Below are positions 37,901 through 50,106 of a DNA stretch of 64,000 nucleotides, piece after piece. The DNA lies in NCBI RefSeq assembly GCF_011075055.1, contig NC_058137.1:14741463-14805462 (forward strand), in the 5' to 3' direction. Under the pieces are notes generated by a model, which worked only from the letters and a program-made list of their open reading frames with translations, was not told the origin of the DNA and did not search any database. How positions within the stretch are numbered: the stretch's first letter is position 1; every line of letters starts with the position of its first letter. A program made the translations under genes and the position numbers. This DNA comes from Mangifera indica (lineage: Eukaryota; Streptophyta; Magnoliopsida; Sapindales; Anacardiaceae).

Positions 37901-40900
37901 CTACCATCTTTAAAGTTTTTTGGAAGGGTGCAATGCCATCTTGGGAAGATGAAACATTAGGAGGATGAGATGTCTCGCTGATAAAGATCTCCATGAATGT
38001 TTCAGAATTCAAAAAACCAAAGAAAGTCACAATCATTAACCACCCCGTTAACAACAAAACTTAATGGAGCAAAAGAGAAATCGCTGTAAAAAAAGTTTAC
38101 CAGAGACAATGTTTCTGCATATGTACTTAGTTTGTTGTGTTTTTGATGATAAATAGTCATCTTATCAGAAAAGAAGTTATAAACAACTTGCAGAAACGTA
38201 AGATTGAAAGGAAAAATAAATTGAAACTTCTGTATCTTTTGTAGCTTTGCCATCTAGTATTTTTCAGGTTCTTGGAAGAGGGCCTATGCTTTCTGTTGCG
38301 GTGTTTTCTTTTTATGCAGACTATCCAGAAAGTGCATTTTAATACTAATTACTATGCATATTAAGCCTTTGCTTAAATTTACCATAAAATTAAGTGAAGT
38401 CAGCTTTGAACACTGGTATTGATATTCTAATATAGTTTTTAATTGCAGTATATTTGTTAGTGAAGATGAAAAATTCTTAAAGAATGGAAGCAGCCCAGTT
38501 CTTCTAATTGAATCCAAGGGTCATGCACTTCATGCTTTTGTGAATCAAGAACTTCAAGGTTATTATTATTTCTTTACCTTGAAGGTGCTCTTCCAGTTGC
38601 ATGCCTTTAATTTTCTAAGTCAGACATTGCTTATCACCTACAAAAGTTTTGAAGCAATTTGTGAAACTTTTGACCTGTGTAGGGTCACTTTATTTTGTAT
38701 TTGACTTTAGTTTATTCAATGAAGTATAAGAACTATAATAATGTTTCTCTTTTCTACACCTATGTCAAGGATAAATAATTTAAATTTAAATTTGTAGGTA
38801 TTTTGTTTGATCTTTACATAATATCTATTTTTCATGCTGCTTTGTTGATTTTTATTTGTCCACATTACCACTTGAATTTATGGTTTCATTGTAAATATTG
38901 GTGCATATCATGATGCTATCTTTTCATACAAAATTTCTTTTTCACATATTATTTGATTGATTCTAATCTTTCCAAATTGTTGTGCGTATTTTTTCATTAA
39001 TTTTGCATAATTGTCATTGATTGGGTCAGTATATATTCTGGACAAGCTCCTATGAGTAGTCATATTTCATTCCTCAGTATTTTCTGATGAGCTATTTATA
39101 TTTCATGTCACTAGGTAGTGCATCTGGAAATGGCTCACACTCACCATTCAAATTTAAGAATCCCATCTCTCTCAAAGCAGGGGAGAATGAAATTGCCCTG
39201 TTAAGCATGACAGTTGGCCTACAAGTAAGTTAATTATCTATACTTATCAATATTATCTGGTCTTTTATTTTTTGTCATTAATGGTATTTTATATTTTTGT
39301 CTAATAATAAAAGGGAAGAATGCTACCTCACAGAAACACTTAAAATGTTGCTTTTGGTTTTGTTGAAGAATAATTTTTTCTCCCTTGTAGCAATTAAAAA
39401 TGTTTCATAATCTGTCTTTTAATGTTTATTGATGTTATATTATCTAATGCTGCATTTTTAAAATCCTTACTGCTGTTTCTAGAATGCAGGACCATCTTAT
39501 GAATGGGTGGGAGCAGGATTAACAAGTGTCAAGATTAATGGGTTCAACAATGGGACACTGGACTTGGCTACATATAGTTGGTCCTACAAGGTACATTTCT
39601 TCATCAGGCATACTGAACTTTTATATCTCATGCTGTAGTAAAATTCTTAATAGTTTAGCTCTCGGACCTCTTTGCAGAAAAATTGTCAATATCTAATCTA
39701 ATAATATAATTAACTTTTTTTTTCTTACCAATTGTAATAGTAACATTGTCATATTGATATAAGTAACTCAGAGTTAACAAGTGAAAATTTTAGGAATAAT
39801 TTCAGAAGTCCTCCTTAAAGTGTAGGCTATTCTACATTAACATGCATGAAACCTTAAATTTCACATATCACACTGTAAGTAGCCAGGGGAAACTGTTTCT
39901 TGGAGTGTTGAAATTCTGGGGAAAATCATCCTTTAATCAACAGTGGGTAACATCTAAAATTTTGTAAGCTTTCTTTCCTTCTTCCTGTTTTTCCCAGATA
40001 GGTTTGCAAGGAGAACACCTGGGCATATACAAGCCAGATGGTTTGAATGGTGTAAAGTGGGTATCAACTTCAGAACCACCAAAAAAACAGCCTTTGACAT
40101 GGTACAAGGTAAATACCCGGGAAATATTTATATTTTATTGTTATATAATAATCAGCTCCTATCTCCATTTGCCATGAATTTCAGATTTTCATGAATGTTG
40201 CAGGTTGTGGTGGACCAACCACTCGGGGATGAACCTATTGGTTTGGATATGCTTAAAATGGGGAAAGGTTTAGCTTGGTTGAATGGAGAAGAAATTGGAA
40301 GATATTGGCCTAAGAAAAGTTCTGTCCATGGGTGTCATCAAGAATGTGATTACAGAGGCAAATTCTTCCCAGACAAATGCTTCACTGGATGTGGAGAACC
40401 AACCCAAAGATGGTAAACCAACATATGGAAAATGCTTTAACTGCTTGGAACCAGGAAATATGTTAGAGGTCCTTTGCTCCTCAAATTGCATAAAAAGTGC
40501 CACAATAGATAGCTCAACTCTTTTGGGACTTCCATAGCCAACTAATATTTCTCTTTTGTTGGATGAAAGAATGGATGGATGGATGGATGTGTATACATCC
40601 AATCATAATGTGTGAATTAGTCATGCATGTTAGTGTGGCACGCTCTGATTGCATGGATGCATATTAACCTGTCACAATGAAGATTGTCAATGTTTATACA
40701 TAGGAGGAAGTCTTTAGTGAGATAATCATTTGCACCTATTTAATTGTGACATGTTTGTCAGCCATGCAACTTGAATTGAAACATAATTGGTAAACATATA
40801 TTTGTTTGTTTCATTGTAGAATTAAGAATATATGCATATGTATGTGTATAAGCGTGCATGTATGTCTGTGTGTATGTATGTATGGATATATGAAGAATTA

Positions 40901-42685
40901 TGCATATATGAATTAATGCATGCATGTACGTATGTATGTTAGTGTGCAAGTGTGTCCGATACAATACGTGCTAATGTGATTGGATAGGCATATATGCACT
41001 TGTCTCATTGAAGAATTGTTGATATATTCAATGAGACAAACACATGCATTCATTGAATCATAGCATGTCATATCAACATGCATGGTTGGTACATGTCACA
41101 ATTGGATGCACATGCCTCTATCCCATATATAACCCAGTTAAGAATTTTTGCATTGATGTGAAACAATGTGATTGGATGGATATACATATATTCATTCGAT
41201 TGAAGAATTATTTTTTATTAGGACAAATGCTATTGCACCTGTCCAAAAATCAAATTTTGTTATGTGTTAGCCATGGTTTTTAAGATGGCACCCTGTGATT
41301 GGACAAACACGTCTCCCCATCTTAGTGAAGAATTGTCAACATTTACAAATAAGAAGTCTTAGTAGGATGAAAGCTTGTGCATTCATTCAATCATGGCAAG
41401 TAACCAAGTGAGTTGATGTGACACACTGTGATTGAATGGATGTACATGTGCCCTTCCCATTGAAGAATATACACCCACACGTTCTTCACATGCCTAGCTA
41501 ACATGCTGTGATTATATAGGCATACATGCATCTGTCCCACTTAATAATTTTCATGATATATCTATATATTATATGAAGGAATTTTTTTTGTAGGATGAAA
41601 ACATTTGTCTCTCTCCATTTGTAGCATATGTGCTAGCGATGCAAAGAATTGTGTTTGTGCTTGTGTGCATGATTTTTACATATTGATGCTTGAAATGACA
41701 AATTGTATCAAATTGTGTAATTTGCATTGAATGTCAACCATTTAAAGTGCAATGACTAGATGTTAAGATTTTTTTTAAAAAGTTGTTTAAAAACTTTTCT
41801 TTACATGTTTCTTTCTAGTCGTTTGTAATACCTAAAATTATATATGCACAGATATTTAGATTGTAAAAGCATGGCTTGTCTATTAAGTTTTTGCCTTTGC
41901 ACATTGGTTTCTTGAAACAATTTTTTATGGCTAGTCTTATTATTTTGAACTCTTGTGAACTTTAATATTATTCCTTCATTCAAAAAACTTATAAATTAAC
42001 TGCTTGTGAAAGAAAAAGAAGAAAGTTTTCATCTGGTTATGAAGACTACTTTTGTATCTGCATTGATCAGGTACCATATTCCACGGTCTTGGTTCAAGCC
42101 ATCTGGAAACATTCTGGTAATTTTTGAGGAGAAAGGTGGAGATCCAACGAAAATCAGATTTTCAAGACGAAAAATATCAGGCCTTTGTGGTCACATTGCC
42201 GAGGATTACCCTTTGTTTGGAAAAGAACTATCAGAATACAAAAATAAGAGAAACAAAGCAACTGTCAATCTTAAGTGTCCCAAGAGCGCTCGCATCTCCT
42301 CTGTAAGATTTGCCAGTTTTGGAACTCCCACTGGAACATGTGGATTCTTTAGTTTGGGAGATTGCCATGATCCTAACTCTATTTCTGTCGTTGAGAAGGT
42401 AAAAACTGCTTTATCAGCTCTTAACTTTTTAAAAGAAGCGTGCTTCATTCAGTTGTAGCCTTTTAGCATACGCTAGGAGCATTTGATGTACATCTTGAAG
42501 GACAACTGAAACTTTTTATTTTATTTTATTTTTTCTGTTCTGCATTTCTTTAAAATTCTTTCATATTGTTGCAGGTTTGCCTAAACAAAAATGAATGTGC
42601 CATAGAACTAACAGAGGAGAGTTTCAATAAAAGTTTGTGTCCAGGCGCTACTAAGAAACTGGCAGTTGAAGTAGCTTGCAGCTGA
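28957..42685 (+). CDS. BGAL10: Beta-galactosidase (GH35), BGAL10-like, 19 exons
   Basis: Predicted secreted exo-beta-galactosidase of the cell wall; BGAL10-type enzymes trim galactose from xyloglucan. Exons: 28957-29118, 29440-29535, 29640-29752, 29867-29933, 30089-30181, 33212-33355, 34979-35067, 35281-35386, 35535-35622, 35725-35843, 36588-36752, 37270-37469, 38449-38558, 39115-39224, 39483-39590, 39998-40108, 40204-40412, 42071-42398, 42575-42685. They total 2529 bp and 842 codons with every phase consistent. Residues 1-23 form a signal peptide. The GH35 barrel spans about 30-340. The acid/base is Glu181 in VENEYG and the nucleophile is Glu250 in [17 protein letters not shown] is at 291-299. 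Beta-sandwich domains follow, then a Cys-rich SUEL lectin-like domain at about 761-842. All introns are GT-AG except intron 5, which is GC-AG. The start is the first ATG after the TATA box. Oddities are EYNYGG at 120-125 in place of the usual EWNFGG, and an SUEL domain that, as I recall, Arabidopsis BGAL10 lacks. The family call is very secure; the BGAL10 orthology is from memory of related proteins. Confidence 0.93.
30600..31304 (-). mobile_element. Pyrimidine-rich probable internal remnant of the intron 5 element
   Basis: This strongly C+T-rich stretch (purine-rich on the minus strand) adjoins the primer-binding site of the intronic LTR. No gag or pol motif is readable. It could be the untranslated leader of a small non-autonomous (TRIM or LARD-like) retroelement. 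The left boundary is arbitrary. Confidence 0.35.
31321..31617 (-). mobile_element. Retrotransposon LTR (297 bp) inside BGAL intron 5
   Basis: The block begins TGTTAGAATTCCTAACA and ends CAATCCTAACA, giving TGTTAG...CTAACA ends. Immediately left, separated by two bases, CTGTTCTAATACCA (31305-31318) is the reverse complement of a slightly decayed TGGTATCAGAGC primer-binding site. On the minus strand the order is therefore LTR, primer site, internal sequence. Internal remains are probably the pyrimidine-rich 30600-31304. The partner LTR was not found, so the element is truncated. It lies antisense to the host gene. Confidence 0.6.
40560..41560 (+). repeat. Degenerate tandem repeats in BGAL intron 17
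   Basis: A module of the form TGTGATTGGATGGAYATACATG, followed by CATTGAAGAATTGTC, recurs at about 40637, 40975, 41165, 41292, 41427 and 41507. Spacing is irregular (80-340 bp). Copies often continue into ATGAGACAAACACATGCATTCATTGAATCAT-like sequence. ATGG (40570-40588) and ATGT/TATG (40835-40940) microsatellite tracts lie among them. None of it is coding. The intron is 40413-42070. Confidence 0.6.
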
Positions 42686-44100
42686 AATGGCCATCTTGCC
42701 GATAGCAGCTTCAATTACACAACCTAAATTTTTTCTGTTTCTTCTCTGCCTCCATTCATTAATATATAGCAGGGAACTGTGTCTTTCGGTCATTTTTTTT
42801 CTTATATAATGGGTTTACTTTGAGAACTGGGTTTGACTAGTGGAATATGTGTAGAAATGAGTGTTATTGCAGTATGAATACATTCTGGAGAACTTTTGCA
42901 TTGATTTTGAAGTAATTAACTAGGCATGTTCTCAATTTTGGCCGGCCATGGCATGAGGTGGCCGACGAGCTCAAATTGAATCAAGAATCTAGAATCTGAG
43001 GCAAATGCTCTTTGTGCACACCTAGCCAAACGATATTTGGTGAAGTCCCATTATTTAAGATACGGGTTAAAGTTAGAGATTAAGTTTAAGGGTTTGAGTT
43101 TATAATTTAATTTTTAAGTTTAAGGTTTAGAGTTTTAAGGAAAGGTTAAGGCTAGGGTTTAGATTTAAGATTTGAGATAAAAGTTGGATCATAACCAGTT
43201 TTTTAGTTTTCCTAACATAATTTATAGTATTATTGTTTGTGGTTGTTTATTAAACTTTGTATACAATCAACACAATAAATTCCGACGTTTTAATCATTCT
43301 TATTATTATAATGGTAATATCATTCATTTTAAGAGAAAATGTAATAAAAATTCAAAAATTACTAAAAATATTCATTGCACTCGTAACTAAACGCTATCTG
43401 TGGAATAAATAAATTGCTAAACTATAAATTTATGAAACTCCACCAAAAAATCAAATTCTTAATTAACCCATGAATATATTAAGAAAAACTACAGACCTCT
43501 TTCGACATAAAATCTTGCAATTATACCCTAAAATATAACACGACTTGTGGAAATTAATTATTTTAGGCAAAAACTTATGTGAGAGTTGTTACTAATATTT
43601 TTAATGTTAATAATTTTACCTTTTGCGTTGTCTCCAAAGGTGACATGTCCCCTATCTTTCTTGTTAATTGTCAAAAATTGTAAAATATCTCCGATCAAAT
43701 GTCATGAGCAAGCGCTATAGAGGAACTATTTGTTTTTCTTCCTTTTGTTTTTCCATTCCTAAACACAATAAGATATTCGAGAATTTGTCTTAGATACCCA
43801 AATCATGTTGGGTCCTTAATGGTTAGTTTTTATTCTCCTAGGAATCCATACTTTCTTAGTGCCCAGATGATTTTTTTTTTAATTGGGCAAGATAATAAGA
43901 TGTGACTTTTATTTCCACAATAATTGCAAGTCATATTTTATTCACTTGAAGTTGAGTTTTTAACAAGATAATTTTTTAAATATTTTGCTTTGATAAAAAG
44001 TTTATAATCAAACCCTCTTTTATTTAAAACTTTCCTTTGTACACCAAACATTTTATCAAGAATGTTCTTCTATTTTTTAATTTTAAAACTATTTCACTTA
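42686..44100. other. BGAL 3' flank, non-coding
   Basis: The 3' untranslated region must start at 42686, but I cannot place a poly(A) site confidently. At 43035-43175 there is a run of degenerate telomere-like phrases (TTTAAGG, GGGTTTA, GTTTAGAGTTTTAAGG). No gene is seen. Confidence 0.45.
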
Positions 44101-45480
44101 AATTTGTTGTTGCCCTTTTTAAAGCTTTAATTTCATTTTCTATAGTTTTTTTTTTCCTTTTTAGTTATGCAAAGATTTTTTTTTCAAACTTTTGTTTTTC
44201 CTTTTAAAAAATGAAACACTTGTTTTCTTTTTTTTTTTCCTTTAAGCTTAAAGACTTTGGTTAAGAAATTCATTTTCTTTCTTTGAAGACTCATTTTCTT
44301 TTTCCAAGTTTAAATTTTTCTTTTTAAGAGTTGTATTTTTAGACATACAAAGAACAAGTTTTTTCTTCATCTCTTCAAGTGTATCATATGACTCTTCATA
44401 TGAAGGGTTTTCATCTATGTCATCATCTATAATATCTAAATCATCACAAGTATTAGATGAGCTAGAATTTATTACCTCATTATTTGTGATTGTCATGAAG
44501 CACATTTTGGCTATTTTGTTATCCTCTTTTTCGGATTCACTTTCATCATTATTTTCCCATGTAGCCTTTATTACCTTCTTTTTTTATCTACCAATTTTAA
44601 AGAGAGGAAAATCATATTTAATATGCCTTGACTTCTTGCATTCATAGCACACAACTTGTTCTCTCTTTTATCTTTCTTCTCTTTCATCTTTAGTAGTTTC
44701 CCTTTTTGTAAAGTTTCCTTTTCTTCTTAGTTTTCTAATTCTTAGCAACTTTCCAATCTTCTTAGTTAAGAGAGCAATGTCTTCATCTTCATGATTTGAC
44801 ATCTCCTCTTATTCTTCTGGAAACTTTTCACTCTCTTTGATGGATGATTTTAGGGCAATACTCTTTTTCTTTTTCTCTACTTCTTCAATTTGTTGTTGTT
44901 CAACTTGTTGTCATTTTATAGTGAGCTCCTGAGTGAGAAGTGACCCTAAAATTTCTTTAAGAGATAAAGTCTTGACATATTTTGCTTCTTCAATTGTTGT
45001 CACTTTGGGATCCCAAGGAGGAAAACACCTAAGAAGTTTTTTGACATTTTCTTAGTGTAAACTTACCAAGATTTTTTCAATTGATTTACAATAGTAATAA
45101 ATCTATTAAACATATCACTAATAATCTTATCTTTTTTCATTTTGGATAACTCATATGAGTGTATAAGGATGCTAACTTTAGTCTCTTTGACTTGTGAATT
45201 TCCCTCATTTGACACCATTAATAATTCCGAAATTTCTTTAGCCGAGGTATATGTTTATACCTTGTTAAAGTTATATTCATTTAATGCATAATATAACACA
45301 TTCATAGCTCTAGCATTAATGTCAATATTTTTCTTATCTTGAGAGGTCATTTCTTCTCTAGTTTTGGACACTTATATTCCATCTACTTTTTTCATAGGAA
45401 CAAAAGGTTCATCTTGCACTATATTTCACAATTCATAACACTTTAAAAGAAAATCGACATGCAATTTTTTCAATGAGTAT
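44101..45480 (-). pseudogene. Ty1/copia gag relic (SIRE-like)
   Basis: The minus strand reads from high to low coordinates. First is TSQDKKNIDINARAMNVLYYALNEYNFNKV with VKETKVSILIHSYELSKMKKD and FNRFITIVNQLK (45400-45050), the UBN2-type gag domain. A Lys/Arg-rich stretch and a degenerate C-x2-C zinc knuckle (about 44660-44610) follow. Last is an acidic coiled-coil tail, MCFMTITNNEV then EESYDTLEEMKKKLV (44505-44248). This arrangement is typical of SIRE/Maximus-like copia gag. Stops and frameshifts are frequent, and no pol follows at lower coordinates. Confidence 0.7.
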
Positions 45481-46304
45481 ATCCAATGTCAATATCAATG
45501 TTGGGACTAACAGAGGCTGATATTCAACGAACCTGCGAATTAGAGCTATTTTTTTTTTAATTTCTTTATTACATTTTGTAATTGTTTTAAATTTTTTTCT
45601 ATTTGTAGTTTTCACATATTTGTTTTGTCTTTAAATTTTTGGTTGAAGTCAGGCTTTATAAGAGCAAAGAAGAAGCAGCGAAGAGAGAAGAAGTTCTGGG
45701 TCGAATTAGATAGGTGTTTTCAATCTTTTCTATCTTGGGGTATTTTTGAATTATTGTGAAATTTAAAATCTGGGTTTTGATTGTTTTTAACTGTTTTAAT
45801 TTTCTTTTTTGTTCTATTAATTGTTTGGCATTAAACTTAGCATGTTTTCGAACATATTCGTAGTTGTAGAAGGTACATGTGGTTTCAGTTTATTGTATAT
45901 AGATAGGCTTCATTTATATAGAACATCAATTTTGATAAATAATGTTAGTATGTAATCCATTGGCCTTTTTTAGGAAGAATTCTTTGTTGTTTATTTGAAT
46001 TTTTTAACAATTTAATTTTTGTGTATCTAATCCATTGGTGTTTTTCAGGAAGATTTCTTCTTTATATTGCAAAACATCCTGGCAGAAATGGAAGAAGCTA
46101 CAAAATTGTAGCCTGTTCCAGAAGCTCATGTCTTGGTGATGAAATGCATATTACACAACTTCTATTGATGTTTTCTTTTTTGTTGTTTAATAAATTTTGA
46201 TTGAAATAATGATATTTATGTAATTCAATTTTATTAGATGAGTTATTATAGTTTAGTTTAGTTCCAAATCGTTGAAAAGAAAGCAGAAACACATGGGCTC
46301 TGAA
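45481..46304. other. Non-coding stretch
   Basis: T-rich and low in coding potential. GAAGAAGCAGCGAAGAGAGAAG near 45669 and the short frame around 46085-46140 show no family I recognise. Part may be the leader of the copia element whose gag lies to the left. Confidence 0.35.
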
Positions 46305-46490
46305 TAGGCTTGTTTGAGCTCACCAAGCTTGGCTCATGGTCAAGCTCATTAAGCATACCCAAGCCACACTCATTAGTGGCTCATGAACGAGCTGAGTTTA
46401 AGTATTAATTTTTTTGGTTGACTGAACCCAAGCTTAGGCTCGTTTCAATAGTAGCAGAGTTGAGGTCGAGCTCGGCTCAAGTCGTATCTA
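46305..46490. mobile_element. Decayed relative of the adjacent hAT MITE
   Basis: GGCTTGTTTGAGCTCACCAAGCTTGGCTCA at the left and AGGTCGAGCTCGGCTCAAGTCG at the right repeat the GAGCTCG/GGCTCG vocabulary of the element at 46891-47185. They form a weak inverted arrangement. No target duplication is visible, so this is an older copy or fragment. Confidence 0.4.
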
Positions 46491-46890
46491 ACATTAACTA
46501 ACAGTATAAGATTTTCCTAGGTTCATGGCTATTGTTTTAAATGGTTAAGTTTAGGAAAATGAGCAACCTCTCTAATACCGATTAAAGGATCGAATGGCTT
46601 AAGAGGGAGATGAATTATGCAATATAAAATAATATTTAACAAATGAAAGAATTGAACCAGTTTAAGCTACTTAATGAATGGTGATTATTTTTAATGCAAT
46701 TTGTAAAACTGTCAAGATATATTTCGAATAATTAATGCAATCAAAACAATACACAACACAAAATATGAGTTTAGGGGAAGAGAATCAAACAAACAATATA
46801 TAGAGGTTCGACGCAATCTGGCCTACATCTACTCTTTCAAGCTATGTCTCTTTGAGTATTTCACTAATATTTGATTGATAAAACCCTAAC

Positions 46891-47185
46891 TAGGGCTGGA
46901 CTCGAGTAGAGCCAGCTCGAGCTCGACTCGGTCGAGCCCGAAACGAGCTGGGCTTGGTCGAGCTTGAGCTGGCTCGGTAATTTTTTTTTAATTTTTTATA
47001 CAAAACGACATCGTTTTGGTCAAAACGATGTCGTTTTAATAACGAACAACGAGCCGAACCGAACTTGAGCCCGAAAGGAGCCGGCCTTAGCCGAGCTCGA
47101 GCCCAACTCGAGCCACCCATATATGAACCGAGTCGAATTCAAGCTGACTGCGAGTTGAGCTCGAGTCGGCTCGGATCTAGCCCTA
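46891..47185. mobile_element. hAT-type MITE, 295 bp, with exact 8-bp target duplication
   Basis: The element starts TAGGGCTGGACTCGAG and ends CTAGCCCTA (reverse complement TAGGGCTAG), so it has terminal inverted repeats. It is flanked by ACCCTAAC at 46883-46890 and again at 47186-47193, an exact 8-bp duplication as expected for hAT elements. It is GC-richer than its surroundings, packed with GAGCTCG-like subterminal motifs. In the centre (47003-47038) lies a palindrome, AAAACGACATCGTTTT followed by AAAACGATGTCGTTTT. It has no coding capacity. Confidence 0.85.
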
Positions 47186-47499
47186 ACCCTAACCAAGCGT
47201 TTCTTTACAATATAAATACCTTCTAAGGTGTTATTAACCTTTACAAGTGTTATAACCTACTTACTCTCACTAGAAATCTCTAGTCTCTCCAAGAGTGAAC
47301 CTAATTCTTTTATAATGCAAATTTTTGTATGAATTCGGAACATAATCTCTCTCAAAAAGTTTATGTAAAAATTTAAGTTTAGTACAACCCAATACAAATG
47401 AAATCAAAAAGTGCATAAACAAGAGTTTTGATTAGAGAATAGGATTTGCAAGTAAATATTTCAAAATTGATTTTCTCTCAAATATATAAAAGTTCTTGA

Positions 47500-47920
47500 T
47501 GGCAAAAAATCATTCCCAAATAGATTTGATTAGGTTTATATAAGAGAAAATGAAGAAAGTTACCATTATGCACAAAATAAGCCATTCTAATTTTTCAAAA
47601 AATACAAAATTTAGTCGATCAGATGTAATCCAGTCAAACAAATATGATGTAACACTTATGTGACATCTATGTGGCACTAGCTATTAGAAAATTCATAATG
47701 CAATTTAGTGGCAAAAATTCGCTCCCAAATAGATTTGATTGGGCTTATATAGGGGAAAATAAAGAAAGTTATCGTTGTGTATAAAACTAGCTATTTTAAT
47801 TTTTCAAACAATACAAAATTTGATCGATCGGATGTAATTTAGTCAACTGAATGCGATGTAACTTCCATGACATATATATGACACTAGCCATTAGAAAATT
47901 CATAATACAATTCGGTCAAC
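47500..47920. repeat. 209-bp tandem duplication
   Basis: The first copy starts TGGCAAAAAATCATTCCC at 47500 and the second TGGCAAAAATTCGCTCCC at 47709. Both continue through AAATAGATTTGATT, GAAAGTTA, TTTTTCAAA, AATACAAAATTT and CACTAG, ending in TTAGAAAATTCATAAT. They differ at perhaps one base in six, so the duplication is old. The surroundings include AAGAGGGAGATGAATTATGC (46598), a motif often seen in SIRE-like copia elements. Confidence 0.8.
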
Positions 47921-50100
47921 TAGGTGGAATCGGTTGACTGGATTTCTAAAAGCCAAAAAACATGGCTTCTATATAATTTAGAAGCTACCATCGAAAACTT
48001 CAACTGGTCAAATTTGATCAAACAAATTTTATTACTTTTTACCCCTTGAATTTTGAAAATTTACAATCCCTAAACCTTTGAAAAGTGACAATTTAACCCT
48101 TTTTTGAAAACTCTTTTAAAACCAACTTTGAGATATAAAAATGTAGTTTACAAAACTTCATCATTTAAAATGAGTTGCTGAATTTTGATAAAAATTTGGC
48201 TTAACCCAATAAGTTTGAAAAACGATATTTTAACCCAAAATGTGAAAGATATGAGAATAATTTTTTTGAATGAGCTTTCACATGCAAATAAAAATTCTAA
48301 TCAAGACTAATGCTTCAAAACCCTAAACCCTTGATTGTGCTTCAGAATGTTGTTGCTCATAGTTGGTTATAACTTCTTTAAGGCTTGTAACTATGCTAAG
48401 AAATAACAAATTCCTTGTGTGTGCCCTGGATAATCTTATCATAATCCAAATATCATAGTCATCTTTTAATAAATACAAAAATTCACTAGAGATGGTTGGG
48501 TTTTGCATATAAATTTTTACATAATTGTAACTTCAGTTGATGCCCAAACGAGAACACGCTACATCTGCAAATCTAATGTAATTTATTTTTACATCAATTG
48601 ATACCCATGTTTGAATCCCACCAATAAATTTTGAAGTGTTATTAATCCATTATCCACCATATCCGAGCATATATATTACCTCAACCATTTTCCTATAAAA
48701 CATAAATTTAATGAAAAAATACATATTACAACTAACCCACATAAACTTTGAAATATTTAATTTCAATCAAACAAACTCCACACACACATGCATATCATTT
48801 TTCAAGAAAATCACAATTCTGGTGATCCTTTGATCTAGACACTAAAACTTTTTCTACATGGATAAATACAACATATATGTCCTGTCTACAAGCAATGTTT
48901 ATTTATTTTAACTTCCAACAAATAAAAAATAAACATCACATTCTCTCAAAAAATCAATATGATCTAGTTGTAAAAAGCTTGAAATTATCATCACTAACAC
49001 AAATGAATTGAAAATTCTGATATATATAGATATAAGTCAGGATACTTGGAATGTGATGATACTATTGAGGAAACAAAATTGCTAAAGGAATGTGTTTATT
49101 GTTTGTTGCATTGAGAGAAAACAGTAAAAAAGAAGGAAATATAGAGAGAAAGGGTACTCTTAATAGAAAATGTGGGATTTTCCTAGAAAGGTAGAAGTCA
49201 AATATAGGCGGGAAACTATTATAGCCTAAATTAATTAATTTCCCCATAACTTCCCAAAAATATTATGGTAACAATGTATACCTTACACTAAAACATTTTC
49301 TTTTAGCTCTTCTAGCTTATAAGTTTTGTATATACACCCCTCGATACATTAATAAAAATTCCCTTCTTGTAAAATTATAACATTTAAAAAAACATTTTTA
49401 ATCTACCAATATCGCCCATTTTCATAAAATAAAACATTACATTAATTTTTAAAAAAAAACCAGACATTGATCTAAATACTTGGGTTTATTTATTTATTTA
49501 TTTTTTAAATTTTGTATATTTTTATCAGATTTTACAAATGAAAATATGAGATAATAAGATCAGCAATGACAATCGTAAGGTTGAGGGATGTAAGGGTTTT
49601 GTTGGAAAGTTAGGGATACCGCAAAAATTGTACTTAAAAAGTTACTTGGCTGTATTAGTATTGTCCTCAACTTGTTGGCTACCTTTTATAACCTTCCAAA
49701 AAATTGTTATTTACTTTTCAGTCTCTATAATATTAAATGCAAAACCACTTACTAAATTTTATTTTTCTTTAAACCAACTCAACAAATGAATTTTAACATA
49801 AAAATATTATTTTAGTCAATAAACAAGCCTAATTTTTTACAAATTAAATTATATTTTTTGTCCAATAACAATTCTCTATCTTTAAAGTATTTTATTTTAA
49901 TATTCAGAAAATAAATAAATATGTTTCAGTTTAAATGATCCTTAGAACCCCAAAGTAATTCTCAATCGAGTTGACATTTAAACAAAACTTGTTATATACA
50001 CTGAAAAGGAAACATTTGATTATTATTGCTCTTCTCTCTACAAGGCAGATGGTTCACTAGAACTGAACTGACAGTCGAAACGTGGTTATCTTTCTTTACC
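47921..50100. other. Non-coding stretch
   Basis: AT-rich DNA. Short frames at 48323-48508 and 49062-49247 have no motifs. I see no promoter, RNA gene or repeat boundary I could defend. Confidence 0.35.
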
Positions 50101-50106
50101 TAATAA

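Noticed and set aside
40270..40602. 110-codon minus-strand frame opposite BGAL exon 17
   Set aside because: It is antisense to a verified exon; openness reflects the coding constraint of the sense strand.
43035..43175. Interstitial telomere repeat (TTTAGGG)n
   Set aside because: Only scattered degenerate TTTAAGG and GGGTTTA pieces; no exact tandem run.
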